Shown: one piece after another, positions 51,405 to 60,295 of the stretch | How positions within the stretch are numbered: position 1 is the first letter of the stretch | Layout: each line of letters begins with the position of its first letter | Assembly: GCA_041552055.1 (NCBI GenBank) | Contig: JBFELO010000009.1 | Span: 1-64,000, forward strand | Source: JBFELO01 sp041552055 | GTDB lineage: Bacteria; Acidobacteriota; Thermoanaerobaculia; Thermoanaerobaculales; Sulfomarinibacteraceae | Direction: 5' to 3' | DNA length: 64,000 nt | Program-made: the position numbers and the translations under genes | Notes under the pieces: generated by a model | The model's input: only the letters and a program-made list of their open reading frames with translations | Database searches by the model: none | Told to the model about the DNA's origin: nothing

Positions 51405-52064
51405 CTATCTCACGCGCAGCTCGTCACAGCCGAGCGACGCGGCGAGGTCACGGCACGCGTCGATCTCCTCGCCGTCGAGCACGTGGCCGACCACCGACGC
51501 CTGGACCCGTCCGAACCGGCCGGCGGCCCGGCGCAGGAAATCGAGCATCGTGAGCCAGTACCGCTCCGGCGCCACCTCGCGCGGGAGGTCGCCGCTCCCG
51601 GGCCGACACAGCTCGACGTAACGCGCGCACGTCGGTGCGTTGAGGGAGACGAAGACGTCATCGATCGATGCCTCCAACTCGGGAAGGACATCACGATCGT
51701 GGATCAGATCGCCGTGGCCGTTGGTGTCGAGCCGCACTCTCGCACCGGCGGCGCGAAAGACGCTGCTCGCCTCCACAATGAGATCCAGGCGGAAGGTGGG
51801 TTCACCGAAGCCACACCACACGATCTCGGAAAAAGCCTCGGCGCCGCCGCGACCGTCGACCGCGCGCATCAGGTCGTCCATCCCGGGCTCCGGCCCGCCC
51901 CAGAGTCGGCCGTCACCCAGGCCCGGTTGGAAGTTCCGGACGCAGAAAACACAGCGGTTGGTGCACCGGTTGGTGACGTTCAGGTACAGCCTGTCGGCGC
52001 TCGCAAAACGATAGGCGTAGTCCACGGCCGGCGGAATCATCTCCGATCGCGAGACCGTCCGCAA
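51405..52064 (-). CDS. Radical SAM protein, TatD-associated type
   Basis: A 219-residue radical S-adenosylmethionine enzyme. The cluster motif is CTNRCVFC within LYLNVTNRCTNRCVFCVRNF, followed by LWGGPEPGMDDL, EIVWCGFGEPTFRLD, RLDTNGHGDLI and DVFVSLNA. This combination is that of the radical SAM family found next to TatD nucleases; no tatD gene is visible here. TTG 52064 is used because GGGAGGGAG lies upstream. ATG 52040 would remove eight residues and also fits the family. The reaction is unknown. Confidence 0.85.
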   Translation of the reverse strand: MRTVSRSEMIPPAVDYAYRFASADRLYLNVTNRCTNRCVFCVRNFQPGLGDGRLWGGPEPGMDDLMRAVDGRGGAEAFSEIVWCGFGEPTFRLDLIVEASSVFRAAGARVRLDTNGHGDLIHDRDVLPELEASIDDVFVSLNAPTCARYVELCRPGSGDLPREVAPERYWLTMLDFLRRAAGRFGRVQASVVGHVLDGEEIDACRDLAASLGCDELRVR

Positions 52065-52564
52065 GCTGACTCCCTCCCACCCGCCCGGATGCAAGGTGCG
52101 AGATTCCCTACCCGCCCGCTCTTCGTCTTGATCTTCATCCTCATCGTCTTCGTCTTCCTCATCGTCTTCATCGCCATCGCCATCGTCATCGATCCACCGC
52201 CCGACCGCTTCTGGTCGCTTGTCGCTGGTCGCCTGCGTCCCCGCCAACCCATGTAGGCGCCCAGCCCCTGCCCGCGGGTGGCCTCTCGATCGGTGAGGCC
52301 AGCGTGACTTCGAGGTGCCCTCTCCCCAACGCCCGCCCCGCGGGTGCCCCGTTAGACGATGTTGGGACCGTGCGGCCCCTCCCACGCAGGTGACGGCGCT
52401 CCCAACATTGTCAAAGACGGCACGCCCGCACCAGGCGCTGTCAGCGGCCTGCCGCTCGCGTCGATCGTCTGACACCCAACGGACTCTGTACCCGATGTTC
52501 GGCGGCCGAGAGGTCGATGGTGCGAATCGATGCGTGAATCGCGCTGTGGTACATATCCCCTGTC
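52065..52564. repeat. 500-nt intergenic block of mixed repeats
   Basis: No gene is seen in this block. It contains, in order: a long CTTCGT/CATCGT trinucleotide-like run (52119-52191); a CTGGTCGCTTGTCGCTGGTCGC module (about 52198-52232) shared with 53.75 and 57.68 kb; and a palindromic element. In the palindrome, GACGATGTTGGGA (52355-52367) pairs with TCCCAACATTGTC (52400-52412), flanked by a CCCGCGGGTGCCCC left module and a GGCACGCCCGCACCAGGCGC right module. The last 100 nt before 52565 may hold the aminotransferase promoter. Confidence 0.8.
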
Positions 52565-53746
52565 ATGGTGCGATTCTCGCGGCGCGTGCCGTCCGATCTT
52601 CGGCCGAACCGGCTCGCCCAACGTCGGGCTCGCCTCGGCCCACCCGAGTTCGACCTCACCGAGTCGAACCCGACCAGGTGCGGTTTGCCCTATCCCCCCG
52701 ACCTCCTCGGGGCGCTGCTCGAACCCGCCGGCCTCCGTTACGATCCGGACCCCCTCGGTCCCGAGGTGGCGCGGCGGGCGGTCGCAGATTGGTACCGGCA
52801 GTGGGACGTCCAGGTGGATCCGCAGCACGTCGTTCTCACCGCCTCCACGAGCGAGGCCTACAGCTTCTTGCTGAAGCTCCTGGTCGAGCCCGGAGGTTCG
52901 GCTCTGGTGCCGATACCGTCGTATCCGCTCTTCGAGCAGCTCGCGAGACTCGATGGGGTCGGGCTGGCCCACTACAGGCTCGATCCCGAGATGGGGTGGC
53001 GGGTCCATCCCGACACCATCGCCACCCCGCCGGAGGGCTGTCGTGCGGTCGTCACGGTCCACCCCAACAATCCCACCGGATCATTCCTCCACCCGGACGA
53101 TGCCGACCTCTTGGCGGCCCTGTGTCGGGACGCCGGGGCCGCTCTGGTCGTGGACGAGGTGTTTCTCCCATATCGCCTGCGCGACACTCCTGGCTCGCGC
53201 CACAGCTTCGTTTCGGAAAAGCGTTGTCTCACCTTTTCTCTCGGCGGCATCTCCAAGGCTCTCGGCCTGCCGCAGCTGAAGCTGGCGTGGATCGTCGTCA
53301 GCGGACCCGAGTCCGAGGTGAGGTCGGCCCTCGACCGCCTCGAGTACATATCCGACGCGTACCTCTCGGTCGGAACGCCGGTCGCGTTGGCCACGCCGGA
53401 TCTGCTCCGCCGCTGCGAAGCGGTGTCCCAGGCCATCGCGCGCCGCTGTCGCGCGAATCTCGACCGGCTGCTCGAGCTCGCCCGAACGGCGCCCCACGTG
53501 ACCGTCCTCGTGCCCGATGGCGGCTGGAGCACGGTGTTGCGAATCCCCAACGTGATCGATGAGGAGGAGCTCGCGATCACCCTGCTCGAACACCAAACCG
53601 TGGCGGTGCACCCCGGCTTCCTGTTCGACTTCCCGACTGACGGCTATCTGGTGCTCAGCCTGCTCGCCCCCGAGCCGGTCTTCGCCGAGGGTGTCCGAAG
53701 ACTGTTCGATACCGTGGATCAGGTTGTGACTGGCATGGCGATGTGA
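52565..53746 (+). CDS. PLP-dependent aminotransferase, class I/II
   Basis: A 393-residue fold-type I aminotransferase. DLTESNPTRCGLPYP near residue 30, VLTASTSEAYSFLLKLL (cofactor phosphate region), VTVHPNNPTGSF, VVDEVFLPY (Asp to pyridine nitrogen) and the PLP lysine in SLGGISKALGLPQLKLAW are all visible. The overall pattern fits aspartate-type transaminases acting on amino acids, but the amino donor and acceptor cannot be fixed. ATG 52565 is accepted; GTG at 52568 is possible. It is flanked on both sides by repeat-filled gaps, so it is likely a single-gene transcript. Confidence 0.9.
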   Translation: MVRFSRRVPSDLRPNRLAQRRARLGPPEFDLTESNPTRCGLPYPPDLLGALLEPAGLRYDPDPLGPEVARRAVADWYRQWDVQVDPQHVVLTASTSEAYSFLLKLLVEPGGSALVPIPSYPLFEQLARLDGVGLAHYRLDPEMGWRVHPDTIATPPEGCRAVVTVHPNNPTGSFLHPDDADLLAALCRDAGAALVVDEVFLPYRLRDTPGSRHSFVSEKRCLTFSLGGISKALGLPQLKLAWIVVSGPESEVRSALDRLEYISDAYLSVGTPVALATPDLLRRCEAVSQAIARRCRANLDRLLELARTAPHVTVLVPDGGWSTVLRIPNVIDEEELAITLLEHQTVAVHPGFLFDFPTDGYLVLSLLAPEPVFAEGVRRLFDTVDQVVTGMAM

Positions 53747-54061
53747 CCCGCCCGCTTCTGGAGGCTTGTCGCTGGTCGTTGGACCGCCCACCCGCCCAGG
53801 GCCTGCGGGCTTGTGGACCTGTGGGCTCGAGGAAATACGTGAACGCTCTGGAGAAGCCCTCACGTCCTCAAGCCCAGCCCGGTACTCAGCCCTGACGATG
53901 TGTTGAAGAAGCGGAGACCACGGTCTTAGATGGGGACAATCCGGCCGTGGGCTGAGTGCCGGGCGATCAAGCCCTCAGGCCCCTCCACGGTCGGCGTCCT
54001 CGAGGTCTCTGCGGCATCGCAGCGCAATCCGTTGAGCGAACGCAACTATACTGGCCCCATC
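53747..54061. repeat. 315-nt intergenic block with 16-bp inverted repeat
   Basis: GCCCGGTACTCAGCCC (53877-53892) pairs with GGGCTGAGTGCCGGGC (53949-53964) with one G-U pair; the 56-nt loop contains no gene. The stem and its flanks (CTCAAGCCCA before, GATCAAGCCCTC after) match the shorter palindrome at 47371. Upstream lie a CTTCTGGAGGCTTGTCGCTGG module (53747-53790) and a GGGCTTGTGGACCTGTGGGC module. The block ends at the start of the AGPS-like gene. Confidence 0.8.
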
Positions 54062-55693
54062 ATGAGTACGGGCCGAAAGAGGCGCCTCGGCGGCTGGGGG
54101 TTCGAGGGAGAATCGCTCGAGCCGTCGCCACAACTCCTGGTGTGGCTCCGGGAGAGGATCGGACCCGCCGAACACCCGACACCGACAGGCGCGGCACCTC
54201 CATCGGATGCCCCGCCTAAGCCACTACCCGAACTCCCGCTCGAGATCTCCACCGATCCACTCGACCGGCTCGCTCACGCCCGCGGGCAGGGCCTGTCCGA
54301 CATCGTCCGACTGCGCGCCGGCCTCGTGCCGGCACTGCCCGACGGGGTCGGACGACCCACCGACACCGAACAGGTCGCGGCAACACTCGCCGCCTGTGCC
54401 GCGGCCGGCGTGCGGGTGATTCCGTGGGGCGGCGGCACCTCGGTCACCGGCGGTGTCAACGTCACGAGCGGTGACGCACCGGTGCTGACCCTCGATCTGG
54501 GGCGGATGGCGGGCATGGTGGACCTCGACGAGGTGTCGGGACTCGCCACCTTCGGCCCCGGCACCACGGGCCCCGACGTGGAAGGCGCCCTGTTCGACCA
54601 CGAATTGACGCTCGGCCACTTTCCGCAATCTTGGGAGCTGTCCACGGTCGGTGGTTGGGTGGTGACGCGCTCGGCAGGGCAGGAATCGCTCGGATACGGG
54701 CGGATCGAGGACATGGTGGCCGGGGTTGAGGTCGTCGCACCCGCGGGCCGCCTACGGTTGCCGACCCTGCCCGCCACGGCCGCCGGGCCTGATCTGCGCC
54801 AGCTCGTCATGGGCAGCGAGGGAAGACTGGGGCTGGTGACGGAGGCGACACTTCGCGTTCGGCCGAGGCCGGACGAAACTCGCGTGGAAGGCGCCCTCTT
54901 CCCCGACCTCGGCGCGGGGCTCGCAGCGGTCCGCGAGATGGTGGTGTGCGGCCTGCCGTTGACACTCGTCCGGCTGTCGGATGCCCCCGAGACACAGGTC
55001 GCCATGGCCGTCGGCCTCGCCGGCGGTTCGGCCGGTTCGCTGCTCCGAAGCTACCTGCGATTTCGCGGAATCGGGCCCGACTGTTGTCTGATGCTGTACG
55101 GGGCGGCGGGCGACCGGCTTGGGCTGCAGGAGATCCTCGGTTGTGCGCGCGGCCTGATCCGCGATCACCGGGGGCTGGTGCTCGGTGGCCGCCCCGGGCG
55201 GCACTGGCTCCGGGATCGCTTCAGGCACCCCTACCTGCGCGACGCCCTGCTCGACCTGGGCTACGCGACCGACACCCTGGAGACGGCGATCCCGTGGTCC
55301 GAGACCATTGCTGTGCGTCAGCGGATTTCGGATGTGATCGCGGTCGCACTGGCAGCGACGAACGAGCGGGTCACGGTGTTGTGCCACGTGTCGCACCCGT
55401 ACCGGGACGGGGCCTCCTTGTACTTCACGTTTTTCTTCCGCTGCTCCCCGGATCCCGAGCAGACGGTGCATCGGTGGGCTCGGATCAAGCGCGCGGCTAC
55501 CGGCGTCCTGGTGGACAGCGGCGCGACTCTCAGCCACCATCACGGCGTCGGCCGTTGGCACGCGCCTTGGCTCGAAGGAGAGATCGGAGAGCACGGCTGG
55601 CGGCTGCTGGACACCGCGTGCCGATCTTTCGACCCGGATGGCGTGCTCAACCCTCATGTCCTGCTCGACCGCGAGGACCGCCTGGAGGAGTGA
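54062..55693 (+). CDS. Alkyldihydroxyacetonephosphate-synthase-like flavoprotein
   Basis: A 543-residue FAD enzyme. N-terminal RRLGGWGFEGES corresponds to the WNGWG-type start of alkyl-DHAP synthases (AGPS). The FAD domain has WGGGTSVTGG at residues 122-131, TLGHFPQSWELSTVGGWVVT and GYGRIEDMV. The C-terminal half has SLYFTFFFR and the active-site cluster SHHHGVGRWHAPWL (H492-H494). In eukaryotes AGPS forms the ether bond of plasmalogens by swapping an acyl for an alkyl chain on DHAP. A bacterial ether-lipid role is inferred, not shown. ATG 54062 begins the family N-terminus. glpD follows after 2 nt. Confidence 0.87.
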   Translation: MSTGRKRRLGGWGFEGESLEPSPQLLVWLRERIGPAEHPTPTGAAPPSDAPPKPLPELPLEISTDPLDRLAHARGQGLSDIVRLRAGLVPALPDGVGRPTDTEQVAATLAACAAAGVRVIPWGGGTSVTGGVNVTSGDAPVLTLDLGRMAGMVDLDEVSGLATFGPGTTGPDVEGALFDHELTLGHFPQSWELSTVGGWVVTRSAGQESLGYGRIEDMVAGVEVVAPAGRLRLPTLPATAAGPDLRQLVMGSEGRLGLVTEATLRVRPRPDETRVEGALFPDLGAGLAAVREMVVCGLPLTLVRLSDAPETQVAMAVGLAGGSAGSLLRSYLRFRGIGPDCCLMLYGAAGDRLGLQEILGCARGLIRDHRGLVLGGRPGRHWLRDRFRHPYLRDALLDLGYATDTLETAIPWSETIAVRQRISDVIAVALAATNERVTVLCHVSHPYRDGASLYFTFFFRCSPDPEQTVHRWARIKRAATGVLVDSGATLSHHHGVGRWHAPWLEGEIGEHGWRLLDTACRSFDPDGVLNPHVLLDREDRLEE

Positions 55694-55695
55694 CC

Positions 55696-57318
55696 GTGTT
55701 CCACCCCGCATGGCGCCGTCTGGCCCTGTCCTCCCTCGACCAGCCGTTCGATCTGGTCGTCATCGGCGGCGGCATAACCGGCAGCGGCATCCTGCTCGAC
55801 GCGGCCCAACGCGGTCTTCGCGTGCTGCTCGTGGAACGGGACGACATCGCCTCCGGAACGTCCTCGCGATCCTCCAAGCTGATTCACGGCGGCCTCCGGT
55901 ACCTCAAGCAGATGCAGTTCTCGATCACCCTCCAGGCATGTCGCGAACGGGATCGCATGCTGTCGCTCAACCCGCACCTGGTGCGCTCCCTCCGGTTCCT
56001 CTACCCGGCGTACCACGGCGACAAGACCGCCGGCTGGAAGGTGGATCTCGGGCTGTCACTGTACGATCGCCTCACCGAGAGGCCGGAGCGCCACACCCAA
56101 CTCGACAAGGACGAAGTCGAACAGCTCGCTCCCGGATTGACCACCAACCGACTCGATCGTGCCCTCTCGTACTCGGACGCGATGGCTGACGACGCGCGCT
56201 TGACGCTGGCGGTCGCGGCCACCGGCCACGCCTACGGCGGCCACATCCTGACGCGGTGCGACGTCGTCGGCGCGAAGCGCTCGCCGCGTCAGCCGACGAT
56301 TTCCCTGCTACTCCACGACCTGGAGATGGACCAGGCGCTGCACGCCTCGGCGCGGGTGGTGGTCAACGCCACCGGGGTGTGGACCGACGTTGTTCGCGAA
56401 CGCCTCGGTCTGCCCGGAACACACCTCCGGCCGTCGCGCGGCATCCACCTGATCCTCCCTCGACAGAGGCTCGACATTTCGGTCGCGGTCTCGTTCCCGT
56501 CGCCCGATGACGGCCGTCCGGTGTTTTTGATCCCTCATCCCGAGGGCATCCTGCTCGGAACCACCGACATCTATCACGAAGGCGGCCTGGACGACCCACG
56601 CCCCACCGCCGCCGAGGTCGACTACCTGCTCCGTGCCGCGGCCACCATGTTCCCTGCCGACTCCCTCACCAGGAGCGACGTGGGCGGCGCCTTTGCCGGC
56701 CTGCGGCCGATCCTCGACACCCATGCCGAAGATCCGTCCGAGGCGAGCCGCGAGGAGGACATCTGGGACGAGAAGGGGATTCTGTCGGTGGCCGGCGGCA
56801 AGCTCACCACGTGGCGCAGCACCGCCGAGGAGGCGGTGGACACCGCCATCGGGATGCTCCCCGAGGAGGCAGTGCGTCATGCGGCGCCGTGCGCCACCAA
56901 AGGGACCCCCCTCGCCGGTCTCGCCCCGGTCGACCTGGCGCACCGGCTCAGGCAGTCTTTCGAGCTGGACCCACGAGTCGCAACAGCGATGGCGTGGCGG
57001 CTCGGGTCGCTGGCCTGGAGCGCCGTTCGAGACGCCCGGCGAAAGTCCGAGCTTCGTCCGCTGGAGGACGGAACCGACCTTTGCGCCGCCGAGGTCCGGG
57101 CCCATCTCCGCGCGGGAGCGGTGCTGCGCCTCGAGGACCTGCTGCTGCGCCGGATTCGGGTCGGCATGTGGCAGCCGGAGCTGGCGCTCGGACTGCTTCG
57201 CAAACTCCGCCCCATCGTGCGTTCGGAGTTGGGCTGGGAGTGGAGCCGCTGGCGGCGCGAGGAGGAGGCATTCGCCGAGGCCTTGGAGGGGTGGACGTTG
57301 GAGGGGATCAGAGACTAG
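55696..57318 (+). CDS. glpD: Glycerol-3-phosphate dehydrogenase
   Basis: A 540-residue FAD-dependent respiratory G3P dehydrogenase that makes DHAP at the membrane. The dinucleotide-binding motif is LVVIGGGITGSGIL (residues 20-33), followed by GTSSRSSKLIHGGLRYL, DARLTLAVA, NATGVWTD, PSRGIHLILP, IPHPEGILLGTTD and LSVAGGKLTTWRSTAEEA. The C-terminal alpha domain is present. GTG 55696 follows GGAGGAG at 5 nt; a GTG at 55690 overlaps the upstream stop. Pairing with an AGPS-like gene links production of DHAP with its possible use in ether-lipid formation. Confidence 0.95.
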   Translation: MFHPAWRRLALSSLDQPFDLVVIGGGITGSGILLDAAQRGLRVLLVERDDIASGTSSRSSKLIHGGLRYLKQMQFSITLQACRERDRMLSLNPHLVRSLRFLYPAYHGDKTAGWKVDLGLSLYDRLTERPERHTQLDKDEVEQLAPGLTTNRLDRALSYSDAMADDARLTLAVAATGHAYGGHILTRCDVVGAKRSPRQPTISLLLHDLEMDQALHASARVVVNATGVWTDVVRERLGLPGTHLRPSRGIHLILPRQRLDISVAVSFPSPDDGRPVFLIPHPEGILLGTTDIYHEGGLDDPRPTAAEVDYLLRAAATMFPADSLTRSDVGGAFAGLRPILDTHAEDPSEASREEDIWDEKGILSVAGGKLTTWRSTAEEAVDTAIGMLPEEAVRHAAPCATKGTPLAGLAPVDLAHRLRQSFELDPRVATAMAWRLGSLAWSAVRDARRKSELRPLEDGTDLCAAEVRAHLRAGAVLRLEDLLLRRIRVGMWQPELALGLLRKLRPIVRSELGWEWSRWRREEEAFAEALEGWTLEGIRD

Positions 57319-57954
57319 CGACTGCGAGTGCGACCATCTTCGTCTTCGTCTTCGTCTTTATCGTCATCGACCCACTCACGCGGTCCCAGTTCGCGACGCT
57401 CTCTCCCCTTCGTCGCGCCCTCTCCCCGGCGCGCTCCCCGCGGGTGCCCCCTTTGACAATGTTGGTTCCGGGCGGCGTGGCATTCGGCCGGATCAACGTC
57501 GCTTCGACGGGCCCTTTCCCCAGCGCGCTCCCCGAGGGTGCCCGGCATGACGTTTCGAGGACCCTACACCACGCGTCACCCTCGACGGCCGTGGAACTCG
57601 AAACGTCATGCCCGGCACGCCCGCAGAACGCGAGAGGACGGCACGCCCGCACGAGGCGCTGTCATCGACCCACCCGCCCGTATCCGGTCTCTGGTCGCTC
57701 GTTGCTGGTCGCTCGACCTCCCACCCACCGAGGGCTTGTGGGCCTGAGGGCATACGGACATGGGGGCACGGGGGCGCGGGGGCATGTTGGCTTGTGGGCA
57801 TGATCGGAGCGGTTCCGGGAGACCCCCCATACCCTCATCCCCAGGCGCCGACCTGTCACGGCGCAGTCCAAAGGACGAAGGCGGAAGGCGCCGGCCATGC
57901 CCTCATCCCCTGCCAAGAACCATCGGGCTCGGACAGGTCTTCCTAAGCGCCGGA
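57319..57954. repeat. 636-nt intergenic block of mixed repeats with long palindrome
   Basis: No gene is seen. A short CTTCGT trinucleotide run (57335-57371) is followed by two nested copies of a left module (CCCGCGGGTGCCCC near 57438, CCCGAGGGTGCCC near 57531). The strongest structure is an inverted repeat: 57538-57559 against 57597-57618, 21 of 22 positions paired. Two GGCACGCCCGCA right modules follow (about 57613 and 57640). Then come the CTGGTCGCTCGTTGCTGGTCGC module (about 57671-57720) and a G-rich stretch of GGGGGCACGGGGGC type up to about 57800. The remainder to 57954 is unremarkable. Confidence 0.8.
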
Positions 57955-60168
57955 TCACCGGATATCCGCGTGCCAGGTCCACGGGCGGTACCGCAGTTCG
58001 GCCCGGTGCGTCCCGCTGGGCACGGCGACCCCGAGCCCGGCGAGGTTTGCCCGCACGACGGGTGCGGGCACGCCGTCCACCGTTGCCTGCCAGCCCGGTG
58101 TCCACGGCCTGGCGACCACCAGGAGACACGGACCGTCACACCGCACCCGCACCCTGACCGCGGTACTCGAGGCCTCGATTTCCTCGAGCACCGCTCGCGC
58201 CGCCCTCACCTCGGGCGAGCCGGTTGGCACCACCGCCACGGTCGCGAAATCCAGCTTCTCCGAGGTCAACACGTGCCAACCGCGCGCGCCGTCTCCCTGA
58301 ACGGCCCGGATCGCCGTCCGCACCTCCGGCAACCAGTGGGGGTTGCGCCACACGGCACCGCTGGAGCCCTGCCACTCGAGCTGCCAGCCCGGCGGCTGGG
58401 CATCAGGCCGGGTTGCCAGATACCGCACCGACCACGCGCCACACAGTCGAGCGGGAGCCGACGCGAGCGGCCCGCCGATCACCGGCCGCGGGTCTCCCAG
58501 CGACGCCATCAGCCGGGCGTAGGGATGCGGCCGCAACGGATCATAGGCACGCAGGTCGGACAGACCGTAACGGGCCCCCAGGTTGGCGGGCAGCACACCG
58601 GCCACACCGATGAATCGACCACCATCTCGAGCCTGGAGCTCCGCGAGACGCTCGACCAGATCTGGCCGAGGCAACCGATCCTGGGGTGCCGCGGTCGGGT
58701 TGATACCGACCGCGTACAGCGCCAACTCCACCGCGACTGCCGGTGCGAGCGCAGCCGGCCGACGCAGCAGCCAGCCGGACACCACGGCGCCCACGATGGT
58801 GAGCAACACCAACCCGAAGTCGACCGGCACCAGCCGCCACGGCATGCCGGACAGGGCGACCGCTGCCACCACCGCAGCCGTCGCCAGCCGACACGCGGGT
58901 CCGCGAACTCTATCCCACAGCGCCCCGTCCACTGCCAGAGCCGCCCACACGGCCAGTCCCCAGGCCACCAGCATCCCGAACCTGGGCAACGTCATGCTGC
59001 TGATCGGCGGCACCGCCACCAGAAGACTGTCCAGCGGAGGCAACCGATAGAGCAGCACCGCACCGAGGCCAAGGCAGGCCCACGCCGCCCATCGGTGGCG
59101 ACGGAATCGGCCGCGGACCCGCCCGACGCCGATCAGGGCCAGCGCCAGGCCCCCGATCCCGACCGCCGCCGCGGGGTACGGGTACCTCCCCTGCCAGTCG
59201 CCCCGGCCGGGGTGACCATTGGCCATCGGCACGACGAGCTGTTCCACCGCATCGATCCTGATGGTAACGGGGGGTCGGTCCCGATTGGGGCGCTCTGCCT
59301 TCAGCCAGACCGCCTTCTCCGAGACCCGAATCGCTCCCAGGGTGGGCCACGCCAGCGCCGCGGCGATCAGTACCGCCACCGCCACCACAACGACCATCCG
59401 TGACCAGCGGCAAGGGTGCAGCACGAGTCCCGTCAGCAGCGCCGAACCGACCGCGATCAGTGCCGTCTCCGGGTGGAGACCGCAACCGATGAGCCAGCCG
59501 GACACCACGCCGAGGCCGACGATCAGCACCGGCCTCGCCCTGCGACGGGCGACGACGGTCGCCAACCACCACAGCCACGGCACGGCGGCGGTCGTCCAAC
59601 TCAGCGGTACCAGCAGCCACCCCAACTGGTAGGCACCGCCGGCGAACGCCACTCCTCCCACAGCGGCGGCCGACCATCGGAGCCGCCAACCTCGCCACAG
59701 CAGCAAGAACGCCCCCAGGCCCGCCAATTCGAGCTTCCACAGGGCCATCACCGTGGTACCGCGCTCTGGACCGAGGCACCACAACGGAATGTTCACCGGC
59801 GCGAGCAGGCCGATCTGGCCGTTGGCGTAGAGCGGCATGCCGCCACCGATTCGGTCGCTGATCCACGGCAACTCGCCCCGTGACAGGTGACGACGGGTCT
59901 CTGAAAACCAGGGGTGGAACTGCAGTACGAGATCAGACTGAGCCGGCTGGCTAGCGGTGATATCCGACCAGCCCACATTGCGGAACGGGTGGTTGTTTTC
60001 AAGGCTGCGAACCGGGTTGAGATCGACGCCGAACAGCAGCGCCGGGCCGATCACCACTGCCAGCACGACGTCGAGCGTGAGCTGAAATCGCAGCAACCAC
60101 CGTGACCGGCGCCACCACCATAGGTGCAGTGCCAGCAGCGGGATGACCGTCCAGGCCCACACCGCCAT
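57955..60168 (-). CDS. YfhO-like polytopic membrane protein
   Basis: A 737-residue membrane protein with about 12-13 helices in the first 500 residues and a C-terminal extracytoplasmic domain of about 230 residues. The C-terminal stretch ending PWTPGWQATVDGVPAPVVRA is characteristic of bacterial YfhO-family proteins, which are GT-C-like and associated with glycosylation of cell-envelope polymers. An acidic pair in the first loop and the SDLVLQFHPWF segment near residue 78 fit the GT-C arrangement. It is the last gene of the polysaccharide cluster on this strand, and its role in polymer modification is inferred. Confidence 0.82.
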   Translation of the reverse strand: MAVWAWTVIPLLALHLWWWRRSRWLLRFQLTLDVVLAVVIGPALLFGVDLNPVRSLENNHPFRNVGWSDITASQPAQSDLVLQFHPWFSETRRHLSRGELPWISDRIGGGMPLYANGQIGLLAPVNIPLWCLGPERGTTVMALWKLELAGLGAFLLLWRGWRLRWSAAAVGGVAFAGGAYQLGWLLVPLSWTTAAVPWLWWLATVVARRRARPVLIVGLGVVSGWLIGCGLHPETALIAVGSALLTGLVLHPCRWSRMVVVVAVAVLIAAALAWPTLGAIRVSEKAVWLKAERPNRDRPPVTIRIDAVEQLVVPMANGHPGRGDWQGRYPYPAAAVGIGGLALALIGVGRVRGRFRRHRWAAWACLGLGAVLLYRLPPLDSLLVAVPPISSMTLPRFGMLVAWGLAVWAALAVDGALWDRVRGPACRLATAAVVAAVALSGMPWRLVPVDFGLVLLTIVGAVVSGWLLRRPAALAPAVAVELALYAVGINPTAAPQDRLPRPDLVERLAELQARDGGRFIGVAGVLPANLGARYGLSDLRAYDPLRPHPYARLMASLGDPRPVIGGPLASAPARLCGAWSVRYLATRPDAQPPGWQLEWQGSSGAVWRNPHWLPEVRTAIRAVQGDGARGWHVLTSEKLDFATVAVVPTGSPEVRAARAVLEEIEASSTAVRVRVRCDGPCLLVVARPWTPGWQATVDGVPAPVVRANLAGLGVAVPSGTHRAELRYRPWTWHADIR

Positions 60169-60295
60169 CGGCTAGGGCCTCGCCACGAGCCGGCCCGAGA
60201 GGGCATCCGCAACGTCTCGCTCCCGACCCTCGGTCTTCATACCGATCGAACCCCGCTCTCCGATTCTCGGTTCGTTCCTCGCGGAAAGCAATCCT

